Made by a program: the position numbers and the translations under genes. This document shows, in pieces, positions 8,970 through 17,901 of a DNA stretch of 64,000 nt. The DNA is taken from assembly GCA_900544175.1 (NCBI GenBank), contig UQUN01000008.1:1-64000 (forward strand). Direction: 5' to 3'. Below the pieces are notes generated by a model that saw only the letters and a list, made by a program, of their open reading frames with translations, was not told the origin of the DNA and did no database searches. This DNA comes from an uncultured Alistipes sp. (lineage in GTDB: Bacteria; Bacteroidota; Bacteroidia; Bacteroidales; UBA932). The first letter of the stretch is position 1, and the number at the start of each line of letters is the position of its first letter.

Positions 8970-10746
8970 TGCGTTATGGAATGATATTGTCTATACGGAT
9001 GTGTTGCAAAGCGATGGTTTTGTAATTGACTATGCGGTTTGCACCACCTACAGTCTGGACATGCCATCTTTATTGTCGGTGCCATTTATGTTGGGCACGA
9101 TGACCGATTTGACGGAGACGGCTATGCGTTCTCCTCATCTGATATTGGAGACTGTCAATCAATCGGCAGGCAAGTTTGCTGTTTTCTGCAATGCCGGATG
9201 TATCGCAGTACCGCAGTCCAATTCCAAAATATATTCGCTACTAGAGCAGAGCGTTGTACAGGTAACACTGCAAGCAAAAAGGGGTGGTTTCGTCAATTTT
9301 CATCCCAAGGTATGGATTATCAAAGAAACGAATCACGACACAGGTACTCAGCAGATCAAACTGATTGTCCTTTCCCGTAACCTAACCGGCTCCAACGACC
9401 TGGACGTTGTATGTGAACTTATAGGTACAATCGGCGCTAAACCGGCTACCCGAAAAGCACAAGTCAAGCATGCACCGCTTTTGGACTTTCTCACATGGTT
9501 GATCACCAAAGCTGATAACCGTACCATCCGTAAAAATATGCGTTCGCTCTGCAATGATTTCGATTACATTGAACGATTTGACCTTGCCGACTCTCCCTTT
9601 GAGGATTACGAGTTTTTCCCTATGGGGATACCGGGACATGATGGATATGCAGAGTGCTTTGAACAAAGTATGCTGAATCATGCGGCGGAAATGCTGGTCA
9701 TATCCCCCTTCGTGAACAAGAATATTTTGAATAAGATGGTCAGTTGCAATCCTGGTGCTAAAAAGACACTAATCACACGGCATACTTCGGTTTCACCAGA
9801 GATAATAAACTTGTTTAAAGACGGTGTCTACACTCCCAAAGAAGTACTGACCGATAAGGTAGAAAAAGATATTGCTGTAGATTTGCACGAGAAAGTGTAT
9901 TTCATACGCCGGAACGAAGGAAATGTTAGTTATAACCATCTGTACCTCGGCTCAACGAATGCTACAATGAATGGATTCGGTCGAAATGTGGAATTTTTAC
10001 TGCACCTGAAGTTTGCCCCCTATAAATCTTCGTATGAAAAATATCGGAGTGAACTGATCAATGACAGTAAAGAATGTATGTTCGAGCAGGTTCTTTCGGT
10101 GCCTGAGGAAGACGGTGGAAAAGAGGATGTCACCAACGAATTGATGTTGCGTCGTGCTATTGCGGCCATTCAGCAGGCACAAGTTGTATCTGACGACGGA
10201 GGCTATACCGTCACCATAAAATGCTTGACTAACAGAATGCCATCGGAGCCTGTTTTTCTTTATCCTTTAGGTTGTGGCGGCAAGGAACAAGTATTGGCCG
10301 ACGGTCTGACATTTAGGGAGATACCACTGGATTCATTGACAGAGTTCTATACGATACGGATTGGGAATTTGAACCGTCTGATAAAGATACAGACCGAGGG
10401 AATACCGACCGATGAACGGGACAAAGCGATATTCCGTTCCTTTATCAATACGAAAGGAAAGTTCATCAACTATCTGGCATTCATGCTGACAGATGAGGTG
10501 GAGCAGTATATATTGGAAAGCCAGCAACTGGAAAAGGATCTGGCCAATGACAACGCGTCTTCTCTGGAACAGCAAATCAGTACCTCGCTTTATGAAGACA
10601 TGGTGAAAATGGCCTACAAAGACCCTGATCGCATCGCTTCTATCCGGCAAATCGTAGAAAAAGCGGACGATACAGTCATCCCGGACCATTTCATGGATAT
10701 GTACAACACATTTGAAAACGTTATTAAACAGATCAAACGCTTATGA
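8962..10746 (+). CDS. Phospholipase-D-like nuclease domain protein
   Basis: 594 residues with two HxK-type half sites. The first has H114-P-K116 followed by the S138-R-N140 segment. The second has H309-E-K311 followed by GSTN at 330-333. Two such HKD-like halves form one active site in PLD-family nucleases and phosphodiesterases; the classical Asp of HKD is not obvious, as in many defence-associated relatives. The C-terminal third (after residue 400) is probably a separate interaction domain. The start overlaps the DUF6361 gene by 8 bp and the stop overlaps the helicase start (ATGA). A PLD nuclease next to a helicase recalls DISARM and related systems, but the accompanying genes differ, so it is not called DISARM. 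Confidence 0.8.
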   Translation: MADALWNDIVYTDVLQSDGFVIDYAVCTTYSLDMPSLLSVPFMLGTMTDLTETAMRSPHLILETVNQSAGKFAVFCNAGCIAVPQSNSKIYSLLEQSVVQVTLQAKRGGFVNFHPKVWIIKETNHDTGTQQIKLIVLSRNLTGSNDLDVVCELIGTIGAKPATRKAQVKHAPLLDFLTWLITKADNRTIRKNMRSLCNDFDYIERFDLADSPFEDYEFFPMGIPGHDGYAECFEQSMLNHAAEMLVISPFVNKNILNKMVSCNPGAKKTLITRHTSVSPEIINLFKDGVYTPKEVLTDKVEKDIAVDLHEKVYFIRRNEGNVSYNHLYLGSTNATMNGFGRNVEFLLHLKFAPYKSSYEKYRSELINDSKECMFEQVLSVPEEDGGKEDVTNELMLRRAIAAIQQAQVVSDDGGYTVTIKCLTNRMPSEPVFLYPLGCGGKEQVLADGLTFREIPLDSLTEFYTIRIGNLNRLIKIQTEGIPTDERDKAIFRSFINTKGKFINYLAFMLTDEVEQYILESQQLEKDLANDNASSLEQQISTSLYEDMVKMAYKDPDRIASIRQIVEKADDTVIPDHFMDMYNTFENVIKQIKRL

Positions 10747-13022
10747 GTCAGGAAGTAAAAGATTTCCAGCGTGCCACTGCAGATCGTATCCTGCACATCT
10801 ATAAAGAATTAGGTCACCGCCGGGTATTGCTCGCCGACGAAGTGGGACTGGGCAAGACGTTTGTAGCCAAACAAGTCATCAACCTGATCCGTGAATGGCA
10901 CAAGCAGGAGAAGGATGACTTCTTTAAGGTGGTTTATATCTGTTCAAATGCCAACATAGCCGACCAGAACATTGAGAAATTAGGGGTCGAAAATCGGATG
11001 AGCATCAGCGAGAGCCGTCTGTCAATGCAGCATCTTTATATCACATTGGCAGAGAAACGAATAGCAGAACAACGCGAGAATGGAGAAATGCCTGAATCAA
11101 TTATTCCTCTGACTCCTTCCACTTCCTTCCGTTTTTACAGTGCACAAGGAACTGCCAATGAACGTGCCTTGATGTATGTTATTTTATGCGGGCTGACTCA
11201 ATTTAAAGAGTATAAGGAAATTATCAGTGATTTTCTTAGCTGTAACGTAAAAAACTGGCAGGAACTTATCCATATTTATAACGATAAAATCAAAAGATGC
11301 GGAGAGAATTATCTTTGTGAAATACATGGAAAGTTACAGGCGAGCCTCTCTGATAGTATTATCAATCAACTGATTGAGTATGCACAGAGTGGCTGCAACA
11401 ATCGTCAGCGGGCGGACATAATTAACAAGTTGCGTCGTATTTTCGCAGAAATCAGTATAGATATGCTCAATCCGGACCTGGTGATCATGGACGAGTTTCA
11501 ACGCTTCAATTCGCTGCTTGAACAAGGCGATGACGAGCAGTCCATGCTGGCCAACAAATTCTTCGACAACGAGCAATCCAATACAAAGATTCTGTTGCTT
11601 TCCGCTACGCCCTACAAACCATATTCTACCCTTGAAGAGTTGAATACAGATGGTAGCGACGAACATTATCAGGACTTTATGAAAGTAATGGACTTCCTGT
11701 ATGCTACAAAAGATAAAACCGATCGCTTCAAGTTGATATGGCATACATATTCTGCCGCACTGAAGCGTACTGATGTGGTGGATTTGGCACCGCTTGTAGC
11801 AGCCAAGAATGAAGCTGAAGAAGCACTGTATGGAGTGATGTGCCGCACGGAACGGTTCAACAGTGGCATTATAGATGATTCCCATGTATGCGATGTGCAA
11901 GTCATGCCGGAAGATATCCTTTCTTTTGCGGAGGGGCAGCATCTTATGGATTGTCTGAATCATGAAAATTTGGGTAATCTTCCCATGGAATATGTCAAAT
12001 CTTCGCCTTATTTGCTGTCCTTTATGGATAAGTACGAACTGAAGAAGCGAATTGTTTCGGCTTTACAGCATTCGGATTTAACTAGATATGGCAAAATGGA
12101 TGCACTGCTTCTATCGAGATATGCCATCAACAATTATCGTTCAATTCCTGCAGCCAGTGGAAAATTAAAGTATCTCCACGACCTAGTATTTGGCGCACGT
12201 CATGAGAAGAAATCACAGTTATTGCTTTGGGTTCCTGCCTCCAATCCATACTATAATGCCGGAGGTGTGTTCGAGAGTAATGAAGCCCGCAACTTCTCCA
12301 AGATTATCCTATTCTCTTCGTGGGAAATGGTACCAAGAATGATTTCCATCATGATGTCATATTATTCGGAGTTATATACTTTTGGAGAGTTAAAGAAAAC
12401 AGAACCGGAGATACGTTATACTTCTCAAAAGAAGAACCGTTACGGTGAGAATCGTTTAAGAACCGACGGACTATTGGAGTATCCTTGCCGAACCTTAGCC
12501 GGTCTTTTCTCTCCTGCCGCATTTTATGGAGAGAAACTTTCTTCAATCCGGAAAACCATAAAGCAGAGAATTCAAGAAGAATTTGCACGGAATACGCTCA
12601 TACGAGCCATTCCACAGCAAGGGCGAAACAATGCCAGACTTATTCTTATGCTCATGAAAATACTGGATGGAGAACCTGAGATAGATTTGACCGGCTTGTA
12701 TGTACCTTCAAATGCATTGGATGTGATGACGGATATTGCCATCGCTTCACCGGCAGTATGTGCTTATCGGCAATCTGGCAATGAAGAAGATGCCCAGATG
12801 GTAGCCAAAGCTATCATCTCAATATTCAACAAACCTGAAAGCGCAGCTGTGATAGACCTGATGTATAACAAAAAGAATGATGAAGATTATTACGAATCGG
12901 TCCTTGATTACTGTGCGATAGGCAATCTGCAGGCTGTACTTGACGAATATCTGCATATGGCACAAACAAAGGATAAAAAAACTGGGACAAGTGGTTACAG
13001 ATGCCATTATCGGCACAAGTAA
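10743..13022 (+). CDS. SNF2/DEAD-type helicase, N-terminal part (frame broken)
   Basis: 759-residue open frame with helicase motif I ADEVGLGKT at 31-39 (Walker A Lys38), motif II DEFQ at 250-253 and motif III SAT at 287-289. The second RecA lobe with motifs V and VI is missing from this frame and is encoded in the next ORF. The natural reading continues through D-K-K to about residue 746. Seven A at 12975-12981 then put translation out of frame, and it stops after a short unrelated tail. With six A, the two frames would join into one protein of about 990 residues. As it stands, the product lacks the lobe needed for ATPase coupling, so the cassette may be inactive, phase-variable or rescued by slippage. 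Confidence 0.85.
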   Translation: MSQEVKDFQRATADRILHIYKELGHRRVLLADEVGLGKTFVAKQVINLIREWHKQEKDDFFKVVYICSNANIADQNIEKLGVENRMSISESRLSMQHLYITLAEKRIAEQRENGEMPESIIPLTPSTSFRFYSAQGTANERALMYVILCGLTQFKEYKEIISDFLSCNVKNWQELIHIYNDKIKRCGENYLCEIHGKLQASLSDSIINQLIEYAQSGCNNRQRADIINKLRRIFAEISIDMLNPDLVIMDEFQRFNSLLEQGDDEQSMLANKFFDNEQSNTKILLLSATPYKPYSTLEELNTDGSDEHYQDFMKVMDFLYATKDKTDRFKLIWHTYSAALKRTDVVDLAPLVAAKNEAEEALYGVMCRTERFNSGIIDDSHVCDVQVMPEDILSFAEGQHLMDCLNHENLGNLPMEYVKSSPYLLSFMDKYELKKRIVSALQHSDLTRYGKMDALLLSRYAINNYRSIPAASGKLKYLHDLVFGARHEKKSQLLLWVPASNPYYNAGGVFESNEARNFSKIILFSSWEMVPRMISIMMSYYSELYTFGELKKTEPEIRYTSQKKNRYGENRLRTDGLLEYPCRTLAGLFSPAAFYGEKLSSIRKTIKQRIQEEFARNTLIRAIPQQGRNNARLILMLMKILDGEPEIDLTGLYVPSNALDVMTDIAIASPAVCAYRQSGNEEDAQMVAKAIISIFNKPESAAVIDLMYNKKNDEDYYESVLDYCAIGNLQAVLDEYLHMAQTKDKKTGTSGYRCHYRHK

Positions 13023-13716
13023 TCTCAGCATAGACACCACTGATTCTTTGGGTAAGGAAGAGAAAAAACAACTGGTGCGTTGTCACTTTGCCATCCCGTT
13101 CATTGATAAAACAGTTACAGACAAATCTGTCGCACGTACCACCAATATCCGTAAGGCATTCAACTCTCCTTTCCGACCGTTCCTGCTTTCCACGACCTCT
13201 ATTGGTCAGGAAGGTCTTGATTTTCATTGGTATAGTAGAAAAATTGTTCACTGGAATCTACCCTCTAACCCTGTGGATCTTGAGCAACGGGAAGGCCGTA
13301 TCAACCGTTTTAAATGCCTGGCTATTCGCAGAAATGTGGTAAAATTGTATGGCTGTGAAACGTATCTTACTTGGGATGAACTGTTTTACATGGCCTATTC
13401 AAATTTGAAAGGTACACATTCTGACATTGTTCCTTATTGGTGTCTTCCTGTTGCAGAACTGACTGAAGAACAACGGGCAAAATTGGAATACATTGAGCGT
13501 ATTATTCCGCTTTACCCGCTCAGCCGCGACCGATATAAATATGAACGCCTTATCAAGGTGCTTGCTTTGTATCGTATGACATTGGGACAGCCACGTCAGG
13601 AAGAACTGTTGAACCTTTTGAAAAATATGCATCTCTCGGATAAACAGCTCAAAGAGCTGACAATCGATTTGTGTCCATACAATAGAATTGCAACAAAATA
13701 TAAAGAGACACAATAG
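12940..13716 (+). CDS. Helicase C-terminal lobe (second part of the split helicase)
   Basis: The protein encoded from 12982 onwards continues the upstream helicase in the +1 frame: LGQVVTDAIIGTSNLS follows the upstream DKK without a gap. It contains helicase motif V (STTSIGQEGLDF) and motif VI (QREGRINR), both required in superfamily 2 enzymes. The ATG at 12940 lies inside the upstream frame and is probably not a genuine start. Without the N-terminal lobe this piece has no Walker A site. The end (13716) overlaps a possible minus-strand HipA remnant. Confidence 0.75.
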   Translation: MTNICIWHKQRIKKLGQVVTDAIIGTSNLSIDTTDSLGKEEKKQLVRCHFAIPFIDKTVTDKSVARTTNIRKAFNSPFRPFLLSTTSIGQEGLDFHWYSRKIVHWNLPSNPVDLEQREGRINRFKCLAIRRNVVKLYGCETYLTWDELFYMAYSNLKGTHSDIVPYWCLPVAELTEEQRAKLEYIERIIPLYPLSRDRYKYERLIKVLALYRMTLGQPRQEELLNLLKNMHLSDKQLKELTIDLCPYNRIATKYKETQ

Positions 13717-13744
13717 TATGAGTCAGCCAAAGACTATAGCATGA

Positions 13745-13945
13745 CACCATTTTATGTATACTATGATAAACATCTACAGCCTCACTTTTATTCAAGCCTG
13801 CCTTTGTTGCAACAGTGAAAATATCCTCTTCCGTTGGTTCAATCATACCATTGATTGAAGTGGTACGAAAGCTGTTGATGCCATCGAAAAGATTGCCAGG
13901 AAAAAGTGCAGCTGTACCAGAGTGTAGCCTATTGGTTAAAGACAG
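13745..13945 (-). pseudogene. Possible HipA C-terminal remnant
   Basis: The 328-bp gap between the helicase and the MazG gene holds no intact gene. On the minus strand about 67 codons resemble the end of HipA proteins: TNRLHSGTAALFPGNLF, followed by TSINGMIEPTEEDIFTVATK and a helical AGLNKSEAVDVYHSI tail. The SING...EEDI...A segment lines up with MSINGKFSGITKDDLLECA of the intact HipA in this window. No catalytic loop is present, so at most this is a fragment. Similarity was judged by eye. Confidence 0.35.
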
Positions 13946-14044
13946 AGTACTTCGCAAAATGACAGGAATCGTGATTTTTATTAAATTTGCCAAGAATATA
14001 TAATTCATCTTCAATTTTATAATCGGTTGAAATTTTACATTTGA

Positions 14045-14389
14045 ATGACTATGAGCAATGATTCAGATATTCAGGAGATAATGGAGAAAATCGTCCGGTT
14101 CACGGAGGACAGGGACTGGGACCAGTTCCATAACGGCAAAGACCTTGCGCTGGCCCTCTCGATCGAGGCTGCGGAACTGAATGAACTTTATCTATGGAAA
14201 AAGCCTGAAGAAGTCAATGTCGGGAAGGTCAAGGAGGAACTTGCGGACATTCTGAATTACGCTTTCCTGATAGCAGATAAATATAAACTGGATATCAAAG
14301 AGATAATTCTGGATAAGCTGGAGCGCAATGCCCTGAAATATCCTGTTGACAAGTCGCGGGGCAATGCCCGGAAATACAATGAACTATGA
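14045..14389 (+). CDS. MazG-like nucleotide pyrophosphohydrolase
   Basis: 114 residues (112 if the ATG at 14051 is used). It shows the all-alpha NTP pyrophosphatase pattern: FHNGKDLALALSIEAAELNE with E41, E44 and E47, then KEELADILNY with E64, E65 and D68. These form the Mg-binding EExxE...ExxD site of MazG, dCTPase and RS21-C6 proteins. It would hydrolyse (d)NTPs to monophosphates and pyrophosphate; the preferred base cannot be read. The stop overlaps the next start (ATGA), giving a coupled pair with the nuclease-helicase-UmuD fusion. Partners of this kind are usually housecleaning or, in defence settings, nucleotide-depleting enzymes. Confidence 0.85.
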   Translation: MTMSNDSDIQEIMEKIVRFTEDRDWDQFHNGKDLALALSIEAAELNELYLWKKPEEVNVGKVKEELADILNYAFLIADKYKLDIKEIILDKLERNALKYPVDKSRGNARKYNEL

Positions 14390-16773
14390 TAGTGTATCAC
14401 TCCAGCAAGAAAGGATTCGTTGATGATGTATTCAACGGCACTATTGCAGACGATATTGACCATGCCTTTTACGTTCACCTCGGGAGGCATACATCTCCGA
14501 ACGAAGTTATGTCATGGAAGAACTCCATGATGCACATGTACAAGGTGATAGACACGCCTGATATTCCTGACAACTCCAGCATTGCCATTGAATACCAGAT
14601 ACCTCTCACCTCGAAAAGGATTGACTTCATCATCTCAGGCTCGGATGCTGACGGAAAGTCCAACATTGTGATCATAGAACTCAAGCAATGGGAGCATGCG
14701 CAAATATCGGATAAATCCGATTTAATCGTAACCAGATTCCAGCATGGAGAGACTGAGACCATACATCCTTCCTATCAGGCATGGTCCTATGCATTCATGC
14801 TGGAGAACTACAACGAAGCGGTTGAGTCCTGCCATATAGCTCTGAATCCGTGTGCTTTCCTGCACAATTACGCAGATGACGGCATCATCTCAAATGCCCG
14901 CTACTCTGAATATATCGGGAAGGCGCCGCTGTTCCTCAAAAATGATGCTGCAAAACTCCGTGAATTCATAAAGAAGAATATCAAATGCGGCTCCAGACAC
15001 GACCTCATATGGCTCATTGACAAAGGACGCCTCCGTCCTTCCCGGCAACTTGCCGATTCCCTGGCAGCAATGCTTCGCGGCAGCCGGGAATTTGTCCTGC
15101 TTGATGATCAGAAAGTAGTCTACGAGACAGCATTGCGACTTGCGAGAGAGTCCAACGCCCACGACAGAAAGCACGTCCTGATAGTAGAGGGAGGCCCCGG
15201 AACCGGAAAAAGCGTAGTGGCTGTCAACCTGCTGGTCCAACTGACAAAAGAAGGAATGGTCGCAAAATATGTCTCGAAAAACACTGCCCCCAGGGAGGTA
15301 TATGCCGCCAAATTGACGGGCAGTTATAAACGCACATTCATAAACAATCTTTTTTCCGGCAGCGGATGCTTTTACGATGTGGCAAAAAACACTTACCAGG
15401 CATTGATTGTCGATGAGGCCCATCGCCTCAATCTCAAAAGCGGTTTGTACGGAAACAATGGAGAAAATCAGATAAAGGAAATTGTAAATGCGGCCAAATT
15501 CTCGGTATTTTTCGTAGATGACCGTCAGAAAATCCATATTAAGGACATCGGCTCGAAAGCCTCTATTTCGCTATATGCCGAATCGTGCGGAGCTGTTGTT
15601 CATCATGCAAAACTGAGCTCACAATTCAGATGCAATGGATCAGACGGATATCTGAACTGGCTGGACAACACTCTCCAGATAAAGGAGACCGCCAATACGA
15701 GACTGTCTCCGGAAGATTTTGACTTCCGTATCTTTGATGATCCCAACGAATTGTTCGACACCATCAAGGAGAAAAACCGCATAAACAACAAGGCGAGAGT
15801 AGTAGCCGGTTACTGCTGGGACTGGAACAGCAAGAAGGACCCTGCTGCGATGGATATAGTAATTCCTGAGCATAATTTTAAAAAGCAGTGGAATCTCAAC
15901 TCTCAGAAAAACTTGTGGATTATTGACAAAGATTCTATAGAGCAGATAGGATGCATACACACCTGCCAGGGACTGGAAGTCGATTATATAGGGGTAATAA
16001 TCGGTCCGGACCTGAGATTTGAAAATGGCCGGGTAATCACTGATATCACAAGACGTTCCGGTAACGATAAGTCTGTAAATGGTTTCAAAACCAGATTCAA
16101 GTCAGATCCGGTACTTGCAGCCCGGGAGGCTGATGAAATTATAAAAAACACTTACCGGACTCTCATGACCAGAGGCATGAAAGGGTGTTATGTATACTTT
16201 TGCGACAAAGCTTTGGCAGAGCATTTTGCCTCGTCAATGGATATCGTTGAAGAGAAACCATCCGCCGTACGTATCGAACCGGCCATTAACGATGATGTCA
16301 AGTTCATCGACTTCCTGCCACTATACTCTTTACGTGCTGCCTGCGGCTACTTCGGAGAAGGAGAAGCCGTAGAGGAATCCGGCTGGATCAAAGTCGAAGG
16401 CATGGGCCGCCTCAACCGCAACATGTTCGTCGTACGGGCAGAAGGCCGCTCGATGGAGCCCCTCATTCATGACGGCGACTACTGCGTTTTCAGAGCCGCC
16501 CCAGCCGGCAGCCGCATGGGCAAGACCGTACTGGTCCAGCACCGTAACTTCTATGATGCCGACTATGCCGGCAGTTATTCCATCAAAACATACACAAGCA
16601 AAAAGACGTATGACGACTTAGGCAACTGGTCCCACGAAGAGATAGTCCTCCAGCCAAAAAATCCTGAGTTCAGCCCCATCGTCATACACGAAGATGAAGC
16701 GGATGAGTTCAGGGTCATAGGAGAGTTTGTAGGCTGCCTGCCTAAAGCCGGCATGTTCCGGGACCCTCAGTAA
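14386..16773 (+). CDS. Fusion: PD-(D/E)XK-like nuclease region, DUF2075 helicase, UmuD/LexA-like autoprotease
   Basis: 795 residues with three regions. The N-terminal region has a PD-(D/E)XK pattern: E69, KRID with D80, and IIELK with E98 and K100. The centre is a DUF2075 (Schlafen group 3-like) superfamily 1 helicase: Walker A GGPGTGKS at 269-276, DEAH at 343-346, then SSQFRC and HTCQGLEVD further on. The C-terminus (about 640-790) is S24-like: GRSM with Ser689, SIKTY with Lys734, then LQPKNPEFSPIVI. A Cys653-Gly654 pair (RAACGYFGEG) precedes the serine by 35 residues, exactly the Gly25-Ser60 spacing of E. coli UmuD. This suggests self-cleavage, triggered as in the SOS response, that would separate the nuclease-helicase from the tail. 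It is coupled to a MazG-like enzyme. Function is inferred; domain assignments are strong. Confidence 0.85.
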   Translation: MIVYHSSKKGFVDDVFNGTIADDIDHAFYVHLGRHTSPNEVMSWKNSMMHMYKVIDTPDIPDNSSIAIEYQIPLTSKRIDFIISGSDADGKSNIVIIELKQWEHAQISDKSDLIVTRFQHGETETIHPSYQAWSYAFMLENYNEAVESCHIALNPCAFLHNYADDGIISNARYSEYIGKAPLFLKNDAAKLREFIKKNIKCGSRHDLIWLIDKGRLRPSRQLADSLAAMLRGSREFVLLDDQKVVYETALRLARESNAHDRKHVLIVEGGPGTGKSVVAVNLLVQLTKEGMVAKYVSKNTAPREVYAAKLTGSYKRTFINNLFSGSGCFYDVAKNTYQALIVDEAHRLNLKSGLYGNNGENQIKEIVNAAKFSVFFVDDRQKIHIKDIGSKASISLYAESCGAVVHHAKLSSQFRCNGSDGYLNWLDNTLQIKETANTRLSPEDFDFRIFDDPNELFDTIKEKNRINNKARVVAGYCWDWNSKKDPAAMDIVIPEHNFKKQWNLNSQKNLWIIDKDSIEQIGCIHTCQGLEVDYIGVIIGPDLRFENGRVITDITRRSGNDKSVNGFKTRFKSDPVLAAREADEIIKNTYRTLMTRGMKGCYVYFCDKALAEHFASSMDIVEEKPSAVRIEPAINDDVKFIDFLPLYSLRAACGYFGEGEAVEESGWIKVEGMGRLNRNMFVVRAEGRSMEPLIHDGDYCVFRAAPAGSRMGKTVLVQHRNFYDADYAGSYSIKTYTSKKTYDDLGNWSHEEIVLQPKNPEFSPIVIHEDEADEFRVIGEFVGCLPKAGMFRDPQ

Positions 16774-16860
16774 CTGACCATTGACAGGCAGGCTATCCGC
16801 AAAATACCTATGTAAAAGTCCAGACTGTCTCTTGATTTTGGGCAAGTGATGTGCAGAATA

Positions 16861-17727
16861 TCACCTCCATTCCCCTTCTGCCACCATGAAGACCCGGCCG
16901 CCTACGTGCGTCGAGTAGAGTCCGGAAACCGGATCGTACACGGCATCTACATAGAGCCGCGAAGGCCGTCCCATCTCGCTGCCCTGACTCACCGTATAGC
17001 TGAGACTGCGTCTGTCCCCGAAGAAGCCGTACCGCAGCAGCCAGCATGCCAGGTCGCCGTTGGCGCTGCCGGTGGCCGGGTCCTCGAGAAACCCGGGATC
17101 CTCCATGAATACCCTCACCCTCAGGCTTCCGTCCTCGGACGGCGCGAAATACAGCAGGCTGCACGCATAGTGCCGGTCAATGAACCTCTGCCGCTCGTCG
17201 TAATTGACCCTGCAGCGCTCAAGTGCCTCCACCGACTTCAGAGGGTTGATTACTGCCTCCAGCCCGGTGGACACCCATTGTACCGGGAAATCCTCCCGGA
17301 CATCGTCCGCCGAAAGCGATACGGCTGCAACCGCCGCCTCCCGGGGCAGAACCTCCCCGAATACGGGCTGGTTCTGGGTCATGATCCCCCTGCCGTCCGG
17401 GGTAAACTCCACCGGTATCTGTCCGGCTTTCAGATTGAGTATCACCTTCGACGGACGTCCGCTTTCCAGGATTTCCCTTATGACATACGCTGTCCCGAGC
17501 GTAGGATGCCCGGCAAATGGCACCTCGCAGGAGGTCGTGAATATCCGCACGTCGTAGCCGCCGTTGCTCCGACGGCCGGACATGATGAATGCCGTCTCGG
17601 AAAAGCCTGTCTCTATGGCTATACGCTGCATCTCGCCATCGTTCACCGGCCGGTCGGGAATAAGCACGGCCAGCTGATTGCCCTGGTATTTCGCCTCCGC
17701 GAAACAATCCGCGATATAAAACTTCAT
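16861..17727 (-). CDS. PhzF-family isomerase/epimerase
   Basis: 288 residues with the two-fold PhzF (diaminopimelate-epimerase-like) fold. Visible signatures are ETGFSETAF with Glu44 (the catalytic acid/base in PhzF), GHPTLG at 73-78 and DPATGSANGD in the second half. Length and motifs are complete. Most PhzF relatives outside phenazine producers have unknown substrates, and no phenazine genes are nearby. It is a single-gene unit converging on the nuclease-helicase gene, with a TACATTTG promoter box just upstream. It marks the right edge of the accessory island, where the genes become conserved and GC-richer. Confidence 0.92.
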   Translation of the reverse strand: MKFYIADCFAEAKYQGNQLAVLIPDRPVNDGEMQRIAIETGFSETAFIMSGRRSNGGYDVRIFTTSCEVPFAGHPTLGTAYVIREILESGRPSKVILNLKAGQIPVEFTPDGRGIMTQNQPVFGEVLPREAAVAAVSLSADDVREDFPVQWVSTGLEAVINPLKSVEALERCRVNYDERQRFIDRHYACSLLYFAPSEDGSLRVRVFMEDPGFLEDPATGSANGDLACWLLRYGFFGDRRSLSYTVSQGSEMGRPSRLYVDAVYDPVSGLYSTHVGGRVFMVAEGEWR

Positions 17728-17746
17728 ACAGATGATTTTAACTCAG

Positions 17747-17754
17747 CAAATGTA
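17747..17754 (-). promoter_or_regulatory. Predicted -7 promoter box of the PhzF gene
   Basis: On the minus strand the bases read TACATTTG, an exact TAnnTTTG match, 20 bp before the start codon at 17727. Confidence 0.5.
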
Positions 17755-17901
17755 GCACAAAATCTCCTGCAACCGCACGATAAGACTGCTTATATCCCGA
17801 AATATGCATGAGAAAGAATATCCGGTTCAATATTTTTCGTAACTGGGGCAAATGAAGGCAATCGGTCTGGATCAACGGGGACTCATACCTGTAGCCGGTA
17901 A

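Noticed and set aside
7791..13716. Classical DISARM or Dpd system
   Set aside because: A PLD protein and helicase are present, but no methylase, DrmA/DrmB-like or 7-deazapurine genes are seen and DUF6361 is not part of those systems.
16846..17811. Long plus-strand frame opposite the PhzF gene
   Set aside because: PhzF has all family motifs; the opposite frame is a by-product.
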